Assembly: GCA_009691845.1 (NCBI GenBank)
Contig: SIAJ01000003.1
Location: 1 to 64,000, forward strand
DNA length: 64,000 nucleotides
Direction of reading: 5' to 3'
Source: Gemmataceae bacterium
GTDB lineage: Bacteria; Planctomycetota; Planctomycetia; Gemmatales; Gemmataceae
The notes beneath the pieces are model-generated. The model saw nothing but the letters and a program-made list of their open reading frames with translations. It made no database searches and was not told the DNA's origin. Shown here in pieces: positions 25,340 through 33,317 of this stretch. The position numbers and the translations under genes are program-made. How positions within the stretch are numbered: position 1 is the stretch's first letter; each line of letters opens with the position of its first letter.

Positions 25340-28267
25340 ATGATGGCAGCGGACAATCCTCAGCCAAGTAGGATGCGATCGCGAGTGTGGTTGCACCTCG
25401 CGGTAATCGTTGGCGTACTGGCCGCACTGGGTCCTGCCGCGCCGGAGGGCGCGTCCGGAACGAGTGGCTGGAGTCCCTTCAAGTCGTTCTTCGACACAGC
25501 GGTTTTCTCGCCGCTGGAGCAAATCGGCCTGGCGATCGCCGTCATAATCTCCTTGATCGCGCTCGGCTACGCCTATGTGCTTGGCAAAAAGGTCGTCGCA
25601 GCGGAGAAGGGGACTGCAGGCATGCAGTTCATCGCCCAGGCTGTTCGAGACGGGTCCGACGCTTACATTCGTCGGCAGTTCACCACGGTCGGCGTCCTGC
25701 TCATCTTCCTGACCGGCCTGATTGTGCTAAGCAAATGGCCGTGGGGTGAAGTCGGCGAGCACGCCTCGGAAATCAAGGTCGTCGCCTTCTCGCGCGGGGC
25801 CGCGTTCCTGGTGGGTTCCATCTTCTCGGCAACCGTCGGGTTTTTCGGCATGAGGCTGGCCACGACCGGCAATCTGCGCGTGGCCGCCGCCTCTCGCAAG
25901 AGTTTCTCGCTGGCGATGAGGCTGGCCTATCAGACGGGAACTGTTACCGGAATGTTGACCGCCGGGCTGGGCCTATTGGGCGGTTGCCTGATCGTGCTCG
26001 TCATGGGCGAAAAGGCCTACGAAACGCTGCTAGGCTTCGCATTCGGCGGCTCGCTCCTTGCTCTGTTCATGCGTGTGGGTGGCGGTATTTACACGAAGGC
26101 TGCGGACGTGGGTGCGGATCTCGTCGGCAAGGTCGAACGTGACATACCCGAAGACGACCCCCGCAATGCCGCGACGATAGCCGACAATGTGGGCGACAAC
26201 GTCGGCGATTGTGCCGGCATGGCCGCGGACGTGTTTGAGAGTTACACGGTCACCATGGTGGCTGCGATGATTCTCGGTTATGCTGCCTTCGGCACCAAGG
26301 CCATGATGCTGCCATTGTTCATCATGGCTGTCGGCGTTCTCAGCAGCTTTGTCAGCACTTCGCTCGTAGGACGACGCGAGACCAAGGCCGGTTCCAGCGG
26401 GGCGATGCGGATCATCAATAACAGCTTCCGTGCCGGGGCCGGCTTAACCGTGATCGGGTCGTTCATCATCGGGGCCATCTTCCTGAACTTCGACCGGGCA
26501 TATATCGTCGGCCAGGCGATCGAACGCACGCTCTTCAAGCACAACGTGTTGGAAAAAGCACTCGGTCTAACGGACGATACGGCAGTCTCCGGCTCGCGTG
26601 TTCGCTGGGTTGATCTCGAAAACCAACTCGCAGCCGCGAAGAAGAACCATGCCGAGACGCACTCGACTGAAGACCGCCAGAAAGTGTCTGGAATCGAACG
26701 GATGATGGCGACCCGCAAGGCCGACGCCATACGAGCCTGGAAAGCTCTCTCGCCCGAACAGCAAACCGAACTGGAAAATCGAAAGATCTATAGGAACGCG
26801 GAGAAGAATTACACCGAAGCAACCGTCTTCGAGGAATCTCTTCGTCTCGTTCCCGTCAAGGAAGGCCGCGATCTTCGCCCAATTTTTGCGTGCTTGGTCG
26901 GTGTGATTCTGACCCTGGCACTGATGTTCTGCACGGAATACTGGACGAGCACCGAGTTCAACCCCGTCCGATCGATCACCAAGACTTCGCGTACCGGCGA
27001 CGCCACGAACATCATTCAGGGTATTGCGGTCGGTTACGAGAGTACCGTTTGGGCAGTCGTGTTGATCGCCTGTGCCTTATTCGCAGGCGTATTCATCTAC
27101 CAGGACACCCAGAGCCCGATCTTCGTCGCGTTCGGCGTATCAATGGCTGGCATCGGCATGCTCGCTCTCGCAGCCGACACGTTGAGCATGGATGTGTTTG
27201 GCCCTGTCGCGGACAACGCGAACGGCATCGGCGAAATGGGCTTCAATCGCGACCCGAACAATCACCGTGCCCTCGCCCCTGGTGAGCCGGACTACATTCC
27301 GGAAACCGAGGTTCGCACCGCACGCAAGATTCTGACCGACCTCGACGCCACCGGCAACACCACAAAGGCCATCACCAAGGGAATCGCGATCGGCTCTGCC
27401 GTGATCGCGGCAGTATCGTTGTTTGCCAGCTTCATCGCCGTTCTCGTGAAAGGGAGCGAAGAGCAGATCAACGAGTTGACGGCATTTGACTTCAATTCGA
27501 AGGCCGGCGACCTGTCCATCGCGAGCCCGCAAGTGTTCATCGGCATGTTGATCGGCGGAGCGGTGCCGTTCCTGTTTAGCAGCATGACCATCCGGGCGGT
27601 CGGCCGGGCCGCGTATCTGATCGTCAACGAATGTCGGCAGCAGTTCAAGGATAAGGAAGTGTGGGAGGGGACCAAACGCCCCGACTACAGCCGAGTGGTG
27701 GATATTTGTACGGCCACTGCACAACGGGAACTCATCGGCCCTGGCCTGTTGGCGATCTTTGCACCGATCCTCGTCGGATTCCTTCTCGGGCCGTTTGCGC
27801 TGGGTGGATTCCTCGCGGGCATGATGGTCGTGGGGCAACTTCTTGCGGTATTCATGGCAACGTCCGGCGGTGCCTGGGATAACGCGAAGAAGATGATCGA
27901 AGATCAAGAAAAGTCGGACATCTCAGGCAAAGGCTCGCCGCAGCATAAAGCCAGCGTGACCGGCGATACGGTTGGCGATCCCTTGAAGGACACAGCGGGT
28001 CCAGCGATCAATCCGCTGATCAAAGTGATGAACATGGTCAGCCTGCTCGTGTTGCCCCTGGTGCTGACGTACAACTTGAAGTCGGGAACGGATTCTACTT
28101 CCTGGGTGGGCTACGCCGTGATACTCACCGCCCTCTCGGCCGTGAGTTGGTCGTGGTGGCAGTCGAAACGAGACACCATTCAGATGCGTGAACTCGACGA
28201 GCAGTATGAACTCGATCTCAAGGCGGCCATCGAGAAGAAGCGTCAGGAGATCGCGGCAAAGAAGTAG
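25340..28267 (+). CDS. hppA: Membrane-bound proton-translocating pyrophosphatase with insertion
   Basis: This enzyme splits pyrophosphate and pumps protons across the membrane. The signature is intact: DVGADLVGKVERDIPEDDPR, then NAATIADNVGDNVGD. About 16 hydrophobic segments can be counted, and the end motif (KSDISGKGSPQHKA.VTGDTVGDPLKDT) is normal. GNTTKAITKG has Lys where potassium-dependent enzymes have Ala, so it is probably the potassium-independent type. At 975 residues it exceeds the usual 680-800. A hydrophilic block of about 125 residues (about nucleotides 26495-26870) sits between two membrane helices, and an extra hydrophobic helix lies at the N-terminus. The start could be 25289, 25340 or 25343; no ribosome site settles it. 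Confidence 0.92.
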   Translation: MMAADNPQPSRMRSRVWLHLAVIVGVLAALGPAAPEGASGTSGWSPFKSFFDTAVFSPLEQIGLAIAVIISLIALGYAYVLGKKVVAAEKGTAGMQFIAQAVRDGSDAYIRRQFTTVGVLLIFLTGLIVLSKWPWGEVGEHASEIKVVAFSRGAAFLVGSIFSATVGFFGMRLATTGNLRVAAASRKSFSLAMRLAYQTGTVTGMLTAGLGLLGGCLIVLVMGEKAYETLLGFAFGGSLLALFMRVGGGIYTKAADVGADLVGKVERDIPEDDPRNAATIADNVGDNVGDCAGMAADVFESYTVTMVAAMILGYAAFGTKAMMLPLFIMAVGVLSSFVSTSLVGRRETKAGSSGAMRIINNSFRAGAGLTVIGSFIIGAIFLNFDRAYIVGQAIERTLFKHNVLEKALGLTDDTAVSGSRVRWVDLENQLAAAKKNHAETHSTEDRQKVSGIERMMATRKADAIRAWKALSPEQQTELENRKIYRNAEKNYTEATVFEESLRLVPVKEGRDLRPIFACLVGVILTLALMFCTEYWTSTEFNPVRSITKTSRTGDATNIIQGIAVGYESTVWAVVLIACALFAGVFIYQDTQSPIFVAFGVSMAGIGMLALAADTLSMDVFGPVADNANGIGEMGFNRDPNNHRALAPGEPDYIPETEVRTARKILTDLDATGNTTKAITKGIAIGSAVIAAVSLFASFIAVLVKGSEEQINELTAFDFNSKAGDLSIASPQVFIGMLIGGAVPFLFSSMTIRAVGRAAYLIVNECRQQFKDKEVWEGTKRPDYSRVVDICTATAQRELIGPGLLAIFAPILVGFLLGPFALGGFLAGMMVVGQLLAVFMATSGGAWDNAKKMIEDQEKSDISGKGSPQHKASVTGDTVGDPLKDTAGPAINPLIKVMNMVSLLVLPLVLTYNLKSGTDSTSWVGYAVILTALSAVSWSWWQSKRDTIQMRELDEQYELDLKAAIEKKRQEIAAKK

Positions 28268-28291
28268 CGGGCCGGGTGTTTTCCAGTGGGG

Positions 28292-28365
28292 ATAGACCTC
28301 TGGTCTGTGCGGCGAGCCAGTGGGCCTGCGGGTAAGAAAGTACCCACAACAGACCTCTGGTCTGT
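28292..28365. repeat. Two direct copies of a 17-bp palindrome
   Basis: ATAGACCTCTGGTCTGT (28292-28308) and ACAGACCTCTGGTCTGT (28349-28365) differ at one base. Each is itself a palindrome around TCT. They lie between hppA and cstA and could fold on each other or separately. No further gene is present in this gap. Confidence 0.65.
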
Positions 28366-28395
28366 CCAATCGCAGGCAAGAGTAGAGATCATGCC

Positions 28396-30639
28396 ATGAA
28401 CTTGCTTGCCAATTCCTTCTTCGAGACCCGCATTCACTCAACTACGGGCGAAGAACAACACCTCCTGCGGGCGATGCCGGTCATGCTGGCCGTGTTGTGC
28501 ATCCTGGCAATCGCCTATCGATTCTACAGCAAGTTTTTGGCCGCCCGCGTGGCCGTGCTGGACGCCTCGCGGCGAACCCCCGCCCATCAATTTGACGACG
28601 GACAGAACTATCATCCGACGAACAAATGGGTACTCTTCGGCCATCACTTCGCGGCCATCTCAGGTGCCGGCCCCCTTATTGGCCCTGTGTTGGCCATGCA
28701 GTACGGCTACGCTCCGGGATTGCTGTGGTTGTTGATCGGCGTCTGCCTGGCTGGTTCCGTGCAGGACATGCTGGTAATGGCAGCGTCGGTACGGCGTGGC
28801 GGCAAGTCTCTTGCAGAAATCGCGAAGGCCGAACTTGGCAAGTCGGCGTCCGTCGTTGCTTCGTTGGCGATTCTGGTCATCGTTGTCATCGCACTTGCAG
28901 GACTGTCCTTCGTGGTGGTGAAGGCCCTCGGCGGCGAGAACGCCAAACTGCCCGCAGGCATGACGATTAAGGTTCCCGCTGGCGAACGGCCCGAACCGGT
29001 TGGAGGAGCCGCGAACGTTTACCGCCTTCCTCAAAAATGCGAGGTTAGCTACTACGCTGCCTCGCAGCCGTCGCTCAGGCCGGAATCATTCGATGTCGCA
29101 ATCGCTCCAAATCGAGCCAGCTTACCGACGCTTGAAGTGTCTCGCCTAGGACTTCTCGCTGGTCCGGCAGCAACGCTCGTTCATGACTCGTCGCCTATGT
29201 CAAGGACATACGTCATCCCGCCCGGAACAGTCCAGGCCATCCCCGGCAGCAGTTGGGGCACGTTCACCATCGCCTGCACGATTCCGATTGCTTTGTTCGT
29301 TGGCCTGTGGATGTACCGTATCCGTAAGGGACGTATCGTCGAAGCCTCGATCATTGGCGGCGTCATGACCCTGGGCGCTGTTTTTCTCGGGGGCTACATC
29401 CCGGGTTCTTCGCTCGAAAGGTTCTTTAGCCTGAGCCGCGAGAACACGATCATCGCGCTGTGCGTGTATGGATTCGTTGCCGCAATCTTGCCCGTCTGGC
29501 TGTTGCTGACGCCTCGCGATTATTTGTCGAGCTTCATGAAGATCGGCACGCTCGCATTGCTAGTCATCGGCGTGATTGTCGCAAACCCGACATTACAGCA
29601 TCCTCCGATCAATGAAACGTTTCAGGCTGGCGGCCCAACCTTCAAGGGGAACTTGTTCCCGTTCGTGTTCATCTGCGTGATGTGCGGTGCGATCTCCGGA
29701 TTTCACGCCCTCGTGTCATCGGGCACGACGCCGAAGATGATCAGCAAGGAGACCGATATTCGGCCGATCGGCTACGGCGCGATGCTGATGGAGGGACTCG
29801 TGGGCGTGGTGGCGCTGATCGCGGCCGCGTCGATGCCGCCAGAGTTGTACTACTCGATCAACGTCGATGTGGAGCGCGTGCCCGAGTTCCAGGAACGGCT
29901 CGACAAGATGTATGCCGAGACTGGAGCCATGCCGGAGGCCAAGGATCCGATGCACAAGGCCGGCGTTCGCGAAGTGCATCAACTGAACCTGGCCGAAGTG
30001 GAAGAAAGTGTCGGCGGCGAGTCACTGCGAGGGCGAACCGGGGGGGCGGTCACCCTCGCGGTCAGCATGGCGATGATTCTCACGCAGGCGTTCGACTGGG
30101 CCGATAACGGCTTACAGGATCTGATGAAGTACTGGTATCACTTCGCCATCATGTTCGAGGCCCTCTTCATTCTTACGACCATCGACGCCGGCACGCGTAT
30201 TGCGCGCTATTTGTTCCAGGAATCGCTGGGAAAGATACATCCGCAGTTCGCAAAGCCGAACTGGTGGCCCGGTGCATTCCTGGCAACCGGTCTGGTGACG
30301 CTTGGCTGGGGCTCACTCGTCTGGAGCGGACAGATCAGCACCATCTGGCCAATGTTCGGCATCGCGAATCAATTACTCGCCGTGCTCGCACTGGCGCTGG
30401 TTACCACCTGGTTGTTCAACTCGGGACGCGGACGCTACTCCTTCGTCACCATCCCACCCATGCTGTTCGTGATGGCCACCACGATGACTGCCGGCTCGAT
30501 CATGACGTGGGAAAAGCAACTCAGCCCACTGAACCTGGGGTTGATGTTGTTCGTCATGATCTCGGTCTTCACGGTAGTGGTGATGTCGGTTGCGAGATGG
30601 GTGGGCTTAAGGTTTGACAAGACGAGCCAAGCCCCATAA
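28396..30639 (+). CDS. cstA: Carbon starvation protein CstA, peptide/pyruvate transporter family
   Basis: A 747-residue polytopic membrane protein of the CstA family, which imports peptides or pyruvate when carbon is scarce. Family marks are FGHHFAAISGAGPLIGPVLA, YAPGLLWLLIGVCLAGSVQD and WPMFGIANQLLA. About 14-16 membrane segments fit the family. Compared with E. coli (701) it carries an extra soluble block of about 100 residues near residues 185-280 (nucleotides about 28945-29235), rich in Pro and Ser, and a smaller one near nucleotides 29850-30040. The ATG at 28396 is used. It lies 128 bp after hppA, with repeats between. No two-component regulator is beside it. Confidence 0.9.
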   Translation: MNLLANSFFETRIHSTTGEEQHLLRAMPVMLAVLCILAIAYRFYSKFLAARVAVLDASRRTPAHQFDDGQNYHPTNKWVLFGHHFAAISGAGPLIGPVLAMQYGYAPGLLWLLIGVCLAGSVQDMLVMAASVRRGGKSLAEIAKAELGKSASVVASLAILVIVVIALAGLSFVVVKALGGENAKLPAGMTIKVPAGERPEPVGGAANVYRLPQKCEVSYYAASQPSLRPESFDVAIAPNRASLPTLEVSRLGLLAGPAATLVHDSSPMSRTYVIPPGTVQAIPGSSWGTFTIACTIPIALFVGLWMYRIRKGRIVEASIIGGVMTLGAVFLGGYIPGSSLERFFSLSRENTIIALCVYGFVAAILPVWLLLTPRDYLSSFMKIGTLALLVIGVIVANPTLQHPPINETFQAGGPTFKGNLFPFVFICVMCGAISGFHALVSSGTTPKMISKETDIRPIGYGAMLMEGLVGVVALIAAASMPPELYYSINVDVERVPEFQERLDKMYAETGAMPEAKDPMHKAGVREVHQLNLAEVEESVGGESLRGRTGGAVTLAVSMAMILTQAFDWADNGLQDLMKYWYHFAIMFEALFILTTIDAGTRIARYLFQESLGKIHPQFAKPNWWPGAFLATGLVTLGWGSLVWSGQISTIWPMFGIANQLLAVLALALVTTWLFNSGRGRYSFVTIPPMLFVMATTMTAGSIMTWEKQLSPLNLGLMLFVMISVFTVVVMSVARWVGLRFDKTSQAP

Positions 30640-30703
30640 GGGCCGGGAAACTCAGGGCTTACCACGGGACATTGTAAATTTCACTCCAGCAGCACAAAAT
30701 CTT

Positions 30704-30762
30704 CAATGTCCCCTTGTTCCGCCTCTTGTTCCGCCTCCAATGTCCCCTTGTTCCGCCTCCAA
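30704..30762. repeat. Tandem TTGTTCCGCCTC repeats
   Basis: CAATGTCCCCTTGTTCCGCC occurs at 30704 and again at 30738, each followed by TC. A further TTGTTCCGCCTC lies between them (30726-30737). It lies in the 199-bp gap between cstA and the HEAT gene, where I see no coding sequence. Confidence 0.7.
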
Positions 30763-30838
30763 ATGGGTAGGGTCGGTCAGGTCTCATTGTTTTGCCCAAA
30801 TAGATCTGGCACAGCCTTGTCCTCTAATGTTCTCTCGT

Positions 30839-31450
30839 TCACCGCTTGGCTTTCGCCTTGGCCGCGGCTTTCAGACGTTTGTCCAACTCCTCCCGGCATT
30901 TCTTGACGTGAGCGCGCAGATGCTGGTCGTCGCGGTGGGCGCTTCCCAGAAGCCATGCGTCCATGGCCGTCACTTCCCGCCGGCCGCCGATGACCGATAG
31001 TGTTTTTGCTGCGGCGTACGCGATTACTTTGTCCGCCACTTTTTCACCGTCCGATAGAAGTGCAACTACCGGGGAAGCTTCATCGCTTGATCCGATATCC
31101 TCAAGCAAACGGACCGCTGCCCAACGAACAGATGCGTCAGAATGTGCGAGGCCGACTATTGCATGATCGAGGAACTGACGGCGATCCACTCGAACCTGAG
31201 CCAAGACCCCAAAAACTCTTGCGATCTCGTGTGAATTAGCCTTCGGGTCGGAAAAGACGAAGTCAAAAGCTGGGAATGCTCTCTCCGCCATGTCGATCAA
31301 TTGCTGGCGTTCCTCCTTGAACTCCCGCCCGTTGAGCAACTCCCGAACATTAGTATCGGTGGCATTAGGAGGCATCGCATTTGATTCCTCAACCCCGTAA
31401 GGCAGGACCACAATACAACTAGTTGCGAACAAGGAAATAAGAGGTTTCAT
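30839..31450 (-). CDS. Exported HEAT-repeat protein
   Basis: A 203-residue protein with an N-terminal export signal (MKPLISLFATSCIVVLPYG). The middle is a short HEAT-type helical repeat domain (AIVGLAHSDASVRWAAVRLL, then a second unit near VIAYAAAKTLSVIGG). The C-terminus is Lys/Ala rich. The ATG at 31450 is chosen because GGGAGG lies eight bases upstream; open frame further upstream to 31528 is not needed. It follows the broken metalloprotease gene by 74 bp on the same strand, so they may have formed one operon. It probably acts as a protein-binding module outside the cytoplasm. Confidence 0.7.
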   Translation of the reverse strand: MKPLISLFATSCIVVLPYGVEESNAMPPNATDTNVRELLNGREFKEERQQLIDMAERAFPAFDFVFSDPKANSHEIARVFGVLAQVRVDRRQFLDHAIVGLAHSDASVRWAAVRLLEDIGSSDEASPVVALLSDGEKVADKVIAYAAAKTLSVIGGRREVTAMDAWLLGSAHRDDQHLRAHVKKCREELDKRLKAAAKAKAKR

Positions 31451-31524
31451 CGTTTTTGCCTCCCCCCAACATGTAAATGGGACCACCTTCGGAGTGCATT
31501 CATTGCTGAAGTGGTGCCCACGAA

Positions 31525-32000
31525 TCACGGTTTCGAAAGCAAGTTGGGCCTCTTACTGAGCATATCCTTGGCCTGAGCTTCGGTGATTCTCCTAGAGGCA
31601 ATGACACTCTCCGAGAGGTCATACGGAGTGGCCATTAAGTTGACCTTAGTGACCCCCATCCTTCCGTCCGGATGGCCTCCGTCATCCAGCAGAACATGCC
31701 CCATCTCATGGGAAAGAACTTGCCAGTCTTGCGTAGCGAGGACGACACTGTCTACGTATTTTGCGGCGGAAACAGCTGAGGCACAAAACGATTCGCCATC
31801 AGATCCTGGGGCTGGGGACAAAAAATTGACCCAGTAGGCCTCAATATCATCCAGAGCTGCGGTCCGCAGACCTGCAAGTCAGGAGTGGACGAAATCCAGA
31901 CGGCCGGCACATCGCGCTGTTCAAGCATCTCTATGCGAAGCCGCCGCCGATTGCGGTGTGTGTGCGTTTTCACCGAAACCCAACGGGAGAGCGGATTCAT
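31525..32000 (-). pseudogene. Frameshifted secreted metalloprotease-like protein with planctomycete leader
   Basis: Two frames together make one protein. The first, from the ATG at 32000, begins MNPLSRWVSVKTHTHRNRRR and then LRIEMLEQRDVPAV, the N-terminal leader common on planctomycete exported proteins. It then passes WISSTPDLQVCGP. The second frame continues ALDDIEAYWVNFLSPAPGSD and contains HEMGHVLLDDGGHPDG, an HExxH zinc-protease motif, ending at 31525. The switch falls at about 31850-31865, near GGACCGCAGCTCTGG, and needs one inserted or deleted base. The second frame has a stop shortly upstream, so neither frame alone gives both leader and active site. It could be a real mutation or an assembly error. 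Confidence 0.6.
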
Positions 32001-32225
32001 GGCTGCACGTCCTGTGAGATGAGAAGTGAAATGGTGGTTGGACTATAAGGGTAGCGGGACCCACGAAGTCAAGCACCGAATTCAAAAAAGCAAACGATCC
32101 TGGACGTTCTTCGTTGGACAGGATGCCAGGTGGACAGTGTGGTCAATTTGGTCCGAAACCCAAATTACGATAAAACATCGCAGCGGAGCCAACGCGAGTC
32201 AACCGTCTTCGAATCAAAAGTCAGG
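32001..32225. other. Intergenic stretch without a clear gene
   Basis: The region between the broken metalloprotease and the ispA promoter is AT-richer than its surroundings. A 67-codon plus-strand open frame (32026-32229) is present, but it has a weak ribosome site and no recognisable domain. I do not annotate it. Confidence 0.5.
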
Positions 32226-32253
32226 TTGAACTCCACTCACTTTGTGTTATAAA
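32226..32253 (+). promoter_or_regulatory. Candidate promoter for the ispA-dxs genes
   Basis: TTGAAC (32226-32231) and TATAAA (32248-32253) are separated by 16 bases in an AT-rich patch. The distance to the ispA start is about 100 bp, leaving room for the leader hairpin. Confidence 0.45.
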
Positions 32254-32310
32254 GTAAACGCACCGAGTCGTAGAATTGTTACGCAGGGAGGAAACTAAGC
32301 CCGGCCTGCT

Positions 32311-32333
32311 CTATCATCGCGGTAAGATGATAG
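32311..32333 (+). promoter_or_regulatory. Leader hairpin before ispA
   Basis: CTATCATC-gcggtaa-GATGATAG forms a perfect 8-bp stem 21 bases before the TTG start of ispA. It could affect translation or mRNA stability, but no known riboswitch pattern is seen. Confidence 0.4.
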
Positions 32334-32354
32334 GAACGCTTACGAGGCCCTCCC

Positions 32355-33269
32355 TTGGCGACCGATTTTCCCGATCGATTACTTCAACGACGTAAAGCAA
32401 TCGATGAAGCACTTCGTGTGTGGCTTGGTCGAATCTCAGCGAATGCACCTCGCGCGTTGGCCGACGCGATGGGCTATAGCCTGCTCGCTCCGGGTAAGCG
32501 ATTGCGGCCGTTATTGGCCATGCTGGCTTGCGAGGCATCTGGCGGGAAGAGTGAGCAAGCCTTGGCGGCTGGTTGTGCCGTCGAAATGGTCCATGCGTAT
32601 TCGTTGATTCACGACGACCTGCCGGCCATGGATGACGATGACCTGCGTCGCGGTTTGCCAACCTGCCACAAGAAATACGGAGAGGCCCTGGCAATTTTGG
32701 CCGGAGATGCATTGCTGACGGGGGCCTTTCAAGTCCTCGTTGAAGGTTATCCTCCTCGGACCGCAGCGGTTAGTGTGTTGGTACTAGCAGGAGGTGCGGG
32801 GACGGAGGGGATGGTTGCCGGACAGGTGCTCGACCTGGCTGCGGAAGGGAAAGTGCCGAACACGCAGCCTCCGAGCACTGTGAGCGATCTGGAAGCGATT
32901 CACTCACGGAAGACGGGTGCGTTGTTCCTGGCTTCGCTGCGATTGGGTCAGGTGGCTGCCCAAGGAGAAGTGGGTTTGGATCCAGTCGTTCGCGAGGCGA
33001 TTGACCGCTTTGGCAGAGCGTTTGGGCTAGCGTTCCAAATCGCAGACGACCTTTTGGACGTCCAGGGGTCGAGCGATCAGACGGGCAAGCGGGTGGGCAA
33101 AGACGCGGCACGCGGTAAACTAACGTTCCCTGGGCTGATCGGTATTGAGGACAGCCGGAAGCGCGTCCGGGATCTCCATGCGGAGGCAGCACTGGCGCTG
33201 CGGACTATCGGGACCTCCGCCCACGGACTGGCTGAATTAGCAGAAATGGTGGCCGAGCGAGACCGTTGA
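32355..33269 (+). CDS. ispA: Polyprenyl (farnesyl/geranylgeranyl) diphosphate synthase
   Basis: A 304-residue trans-prenyltransferase that condenses isopentenyl diphosphate onto allylic diphosphates. Both Asp-rich metal sites are intact: DDLPAMDDDDLRRG (first motif, from residue 87) and FQIADDLLD (second). PGKRLRPLLAML and the KTGALFLAS region are typical. The start is a TTG at 32355, with GAGG seven bases upstream. It lies 48 bp before dxs on the same strand, the common ispA-dxs order, so C5 units from the MEP route feed directly into chain elongation. Whether the main product is C15 or C20 cannot be told with certainty. Confidence 0.92.
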   Translation: MATDFPDRLLQRRKAIDEALRVWLGRISANAPRALADAMGYSLLAPGKRLRPLLAMLACEASGGKSEQALAAGCAVEMVHAYSLIHDDLPAMDDDDLRRGLPTCHKKYGEALAILAGDALLTGAFQVLVEGYPPRTAAVSVLVLAGGAGTEGMVAGQVLDLAAEGKVPNTQPPSTVSDLEAIHSRKTGALFLASLRLGQVAAQGEVGLDPVVREAIDRFGRAFGLAFQIADDLLDVQGSSDQTGKRVGKDAARGKLTFPGLIGIEDSRKRVRDLHAEAALALRTIGTSAHGLAELAEMVAERDR

Positions 33270-33317
33270 ACGACGACCAGCTAAATTTGGATCGATGGAA
33301 CGACCCGAGGAACCTTC

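Noticed and set aside
32026-32229. A 67-codon plus-strand frame
   Set aside because: Weak ribosome site, no domain, odd composition; noted only as intergenic.
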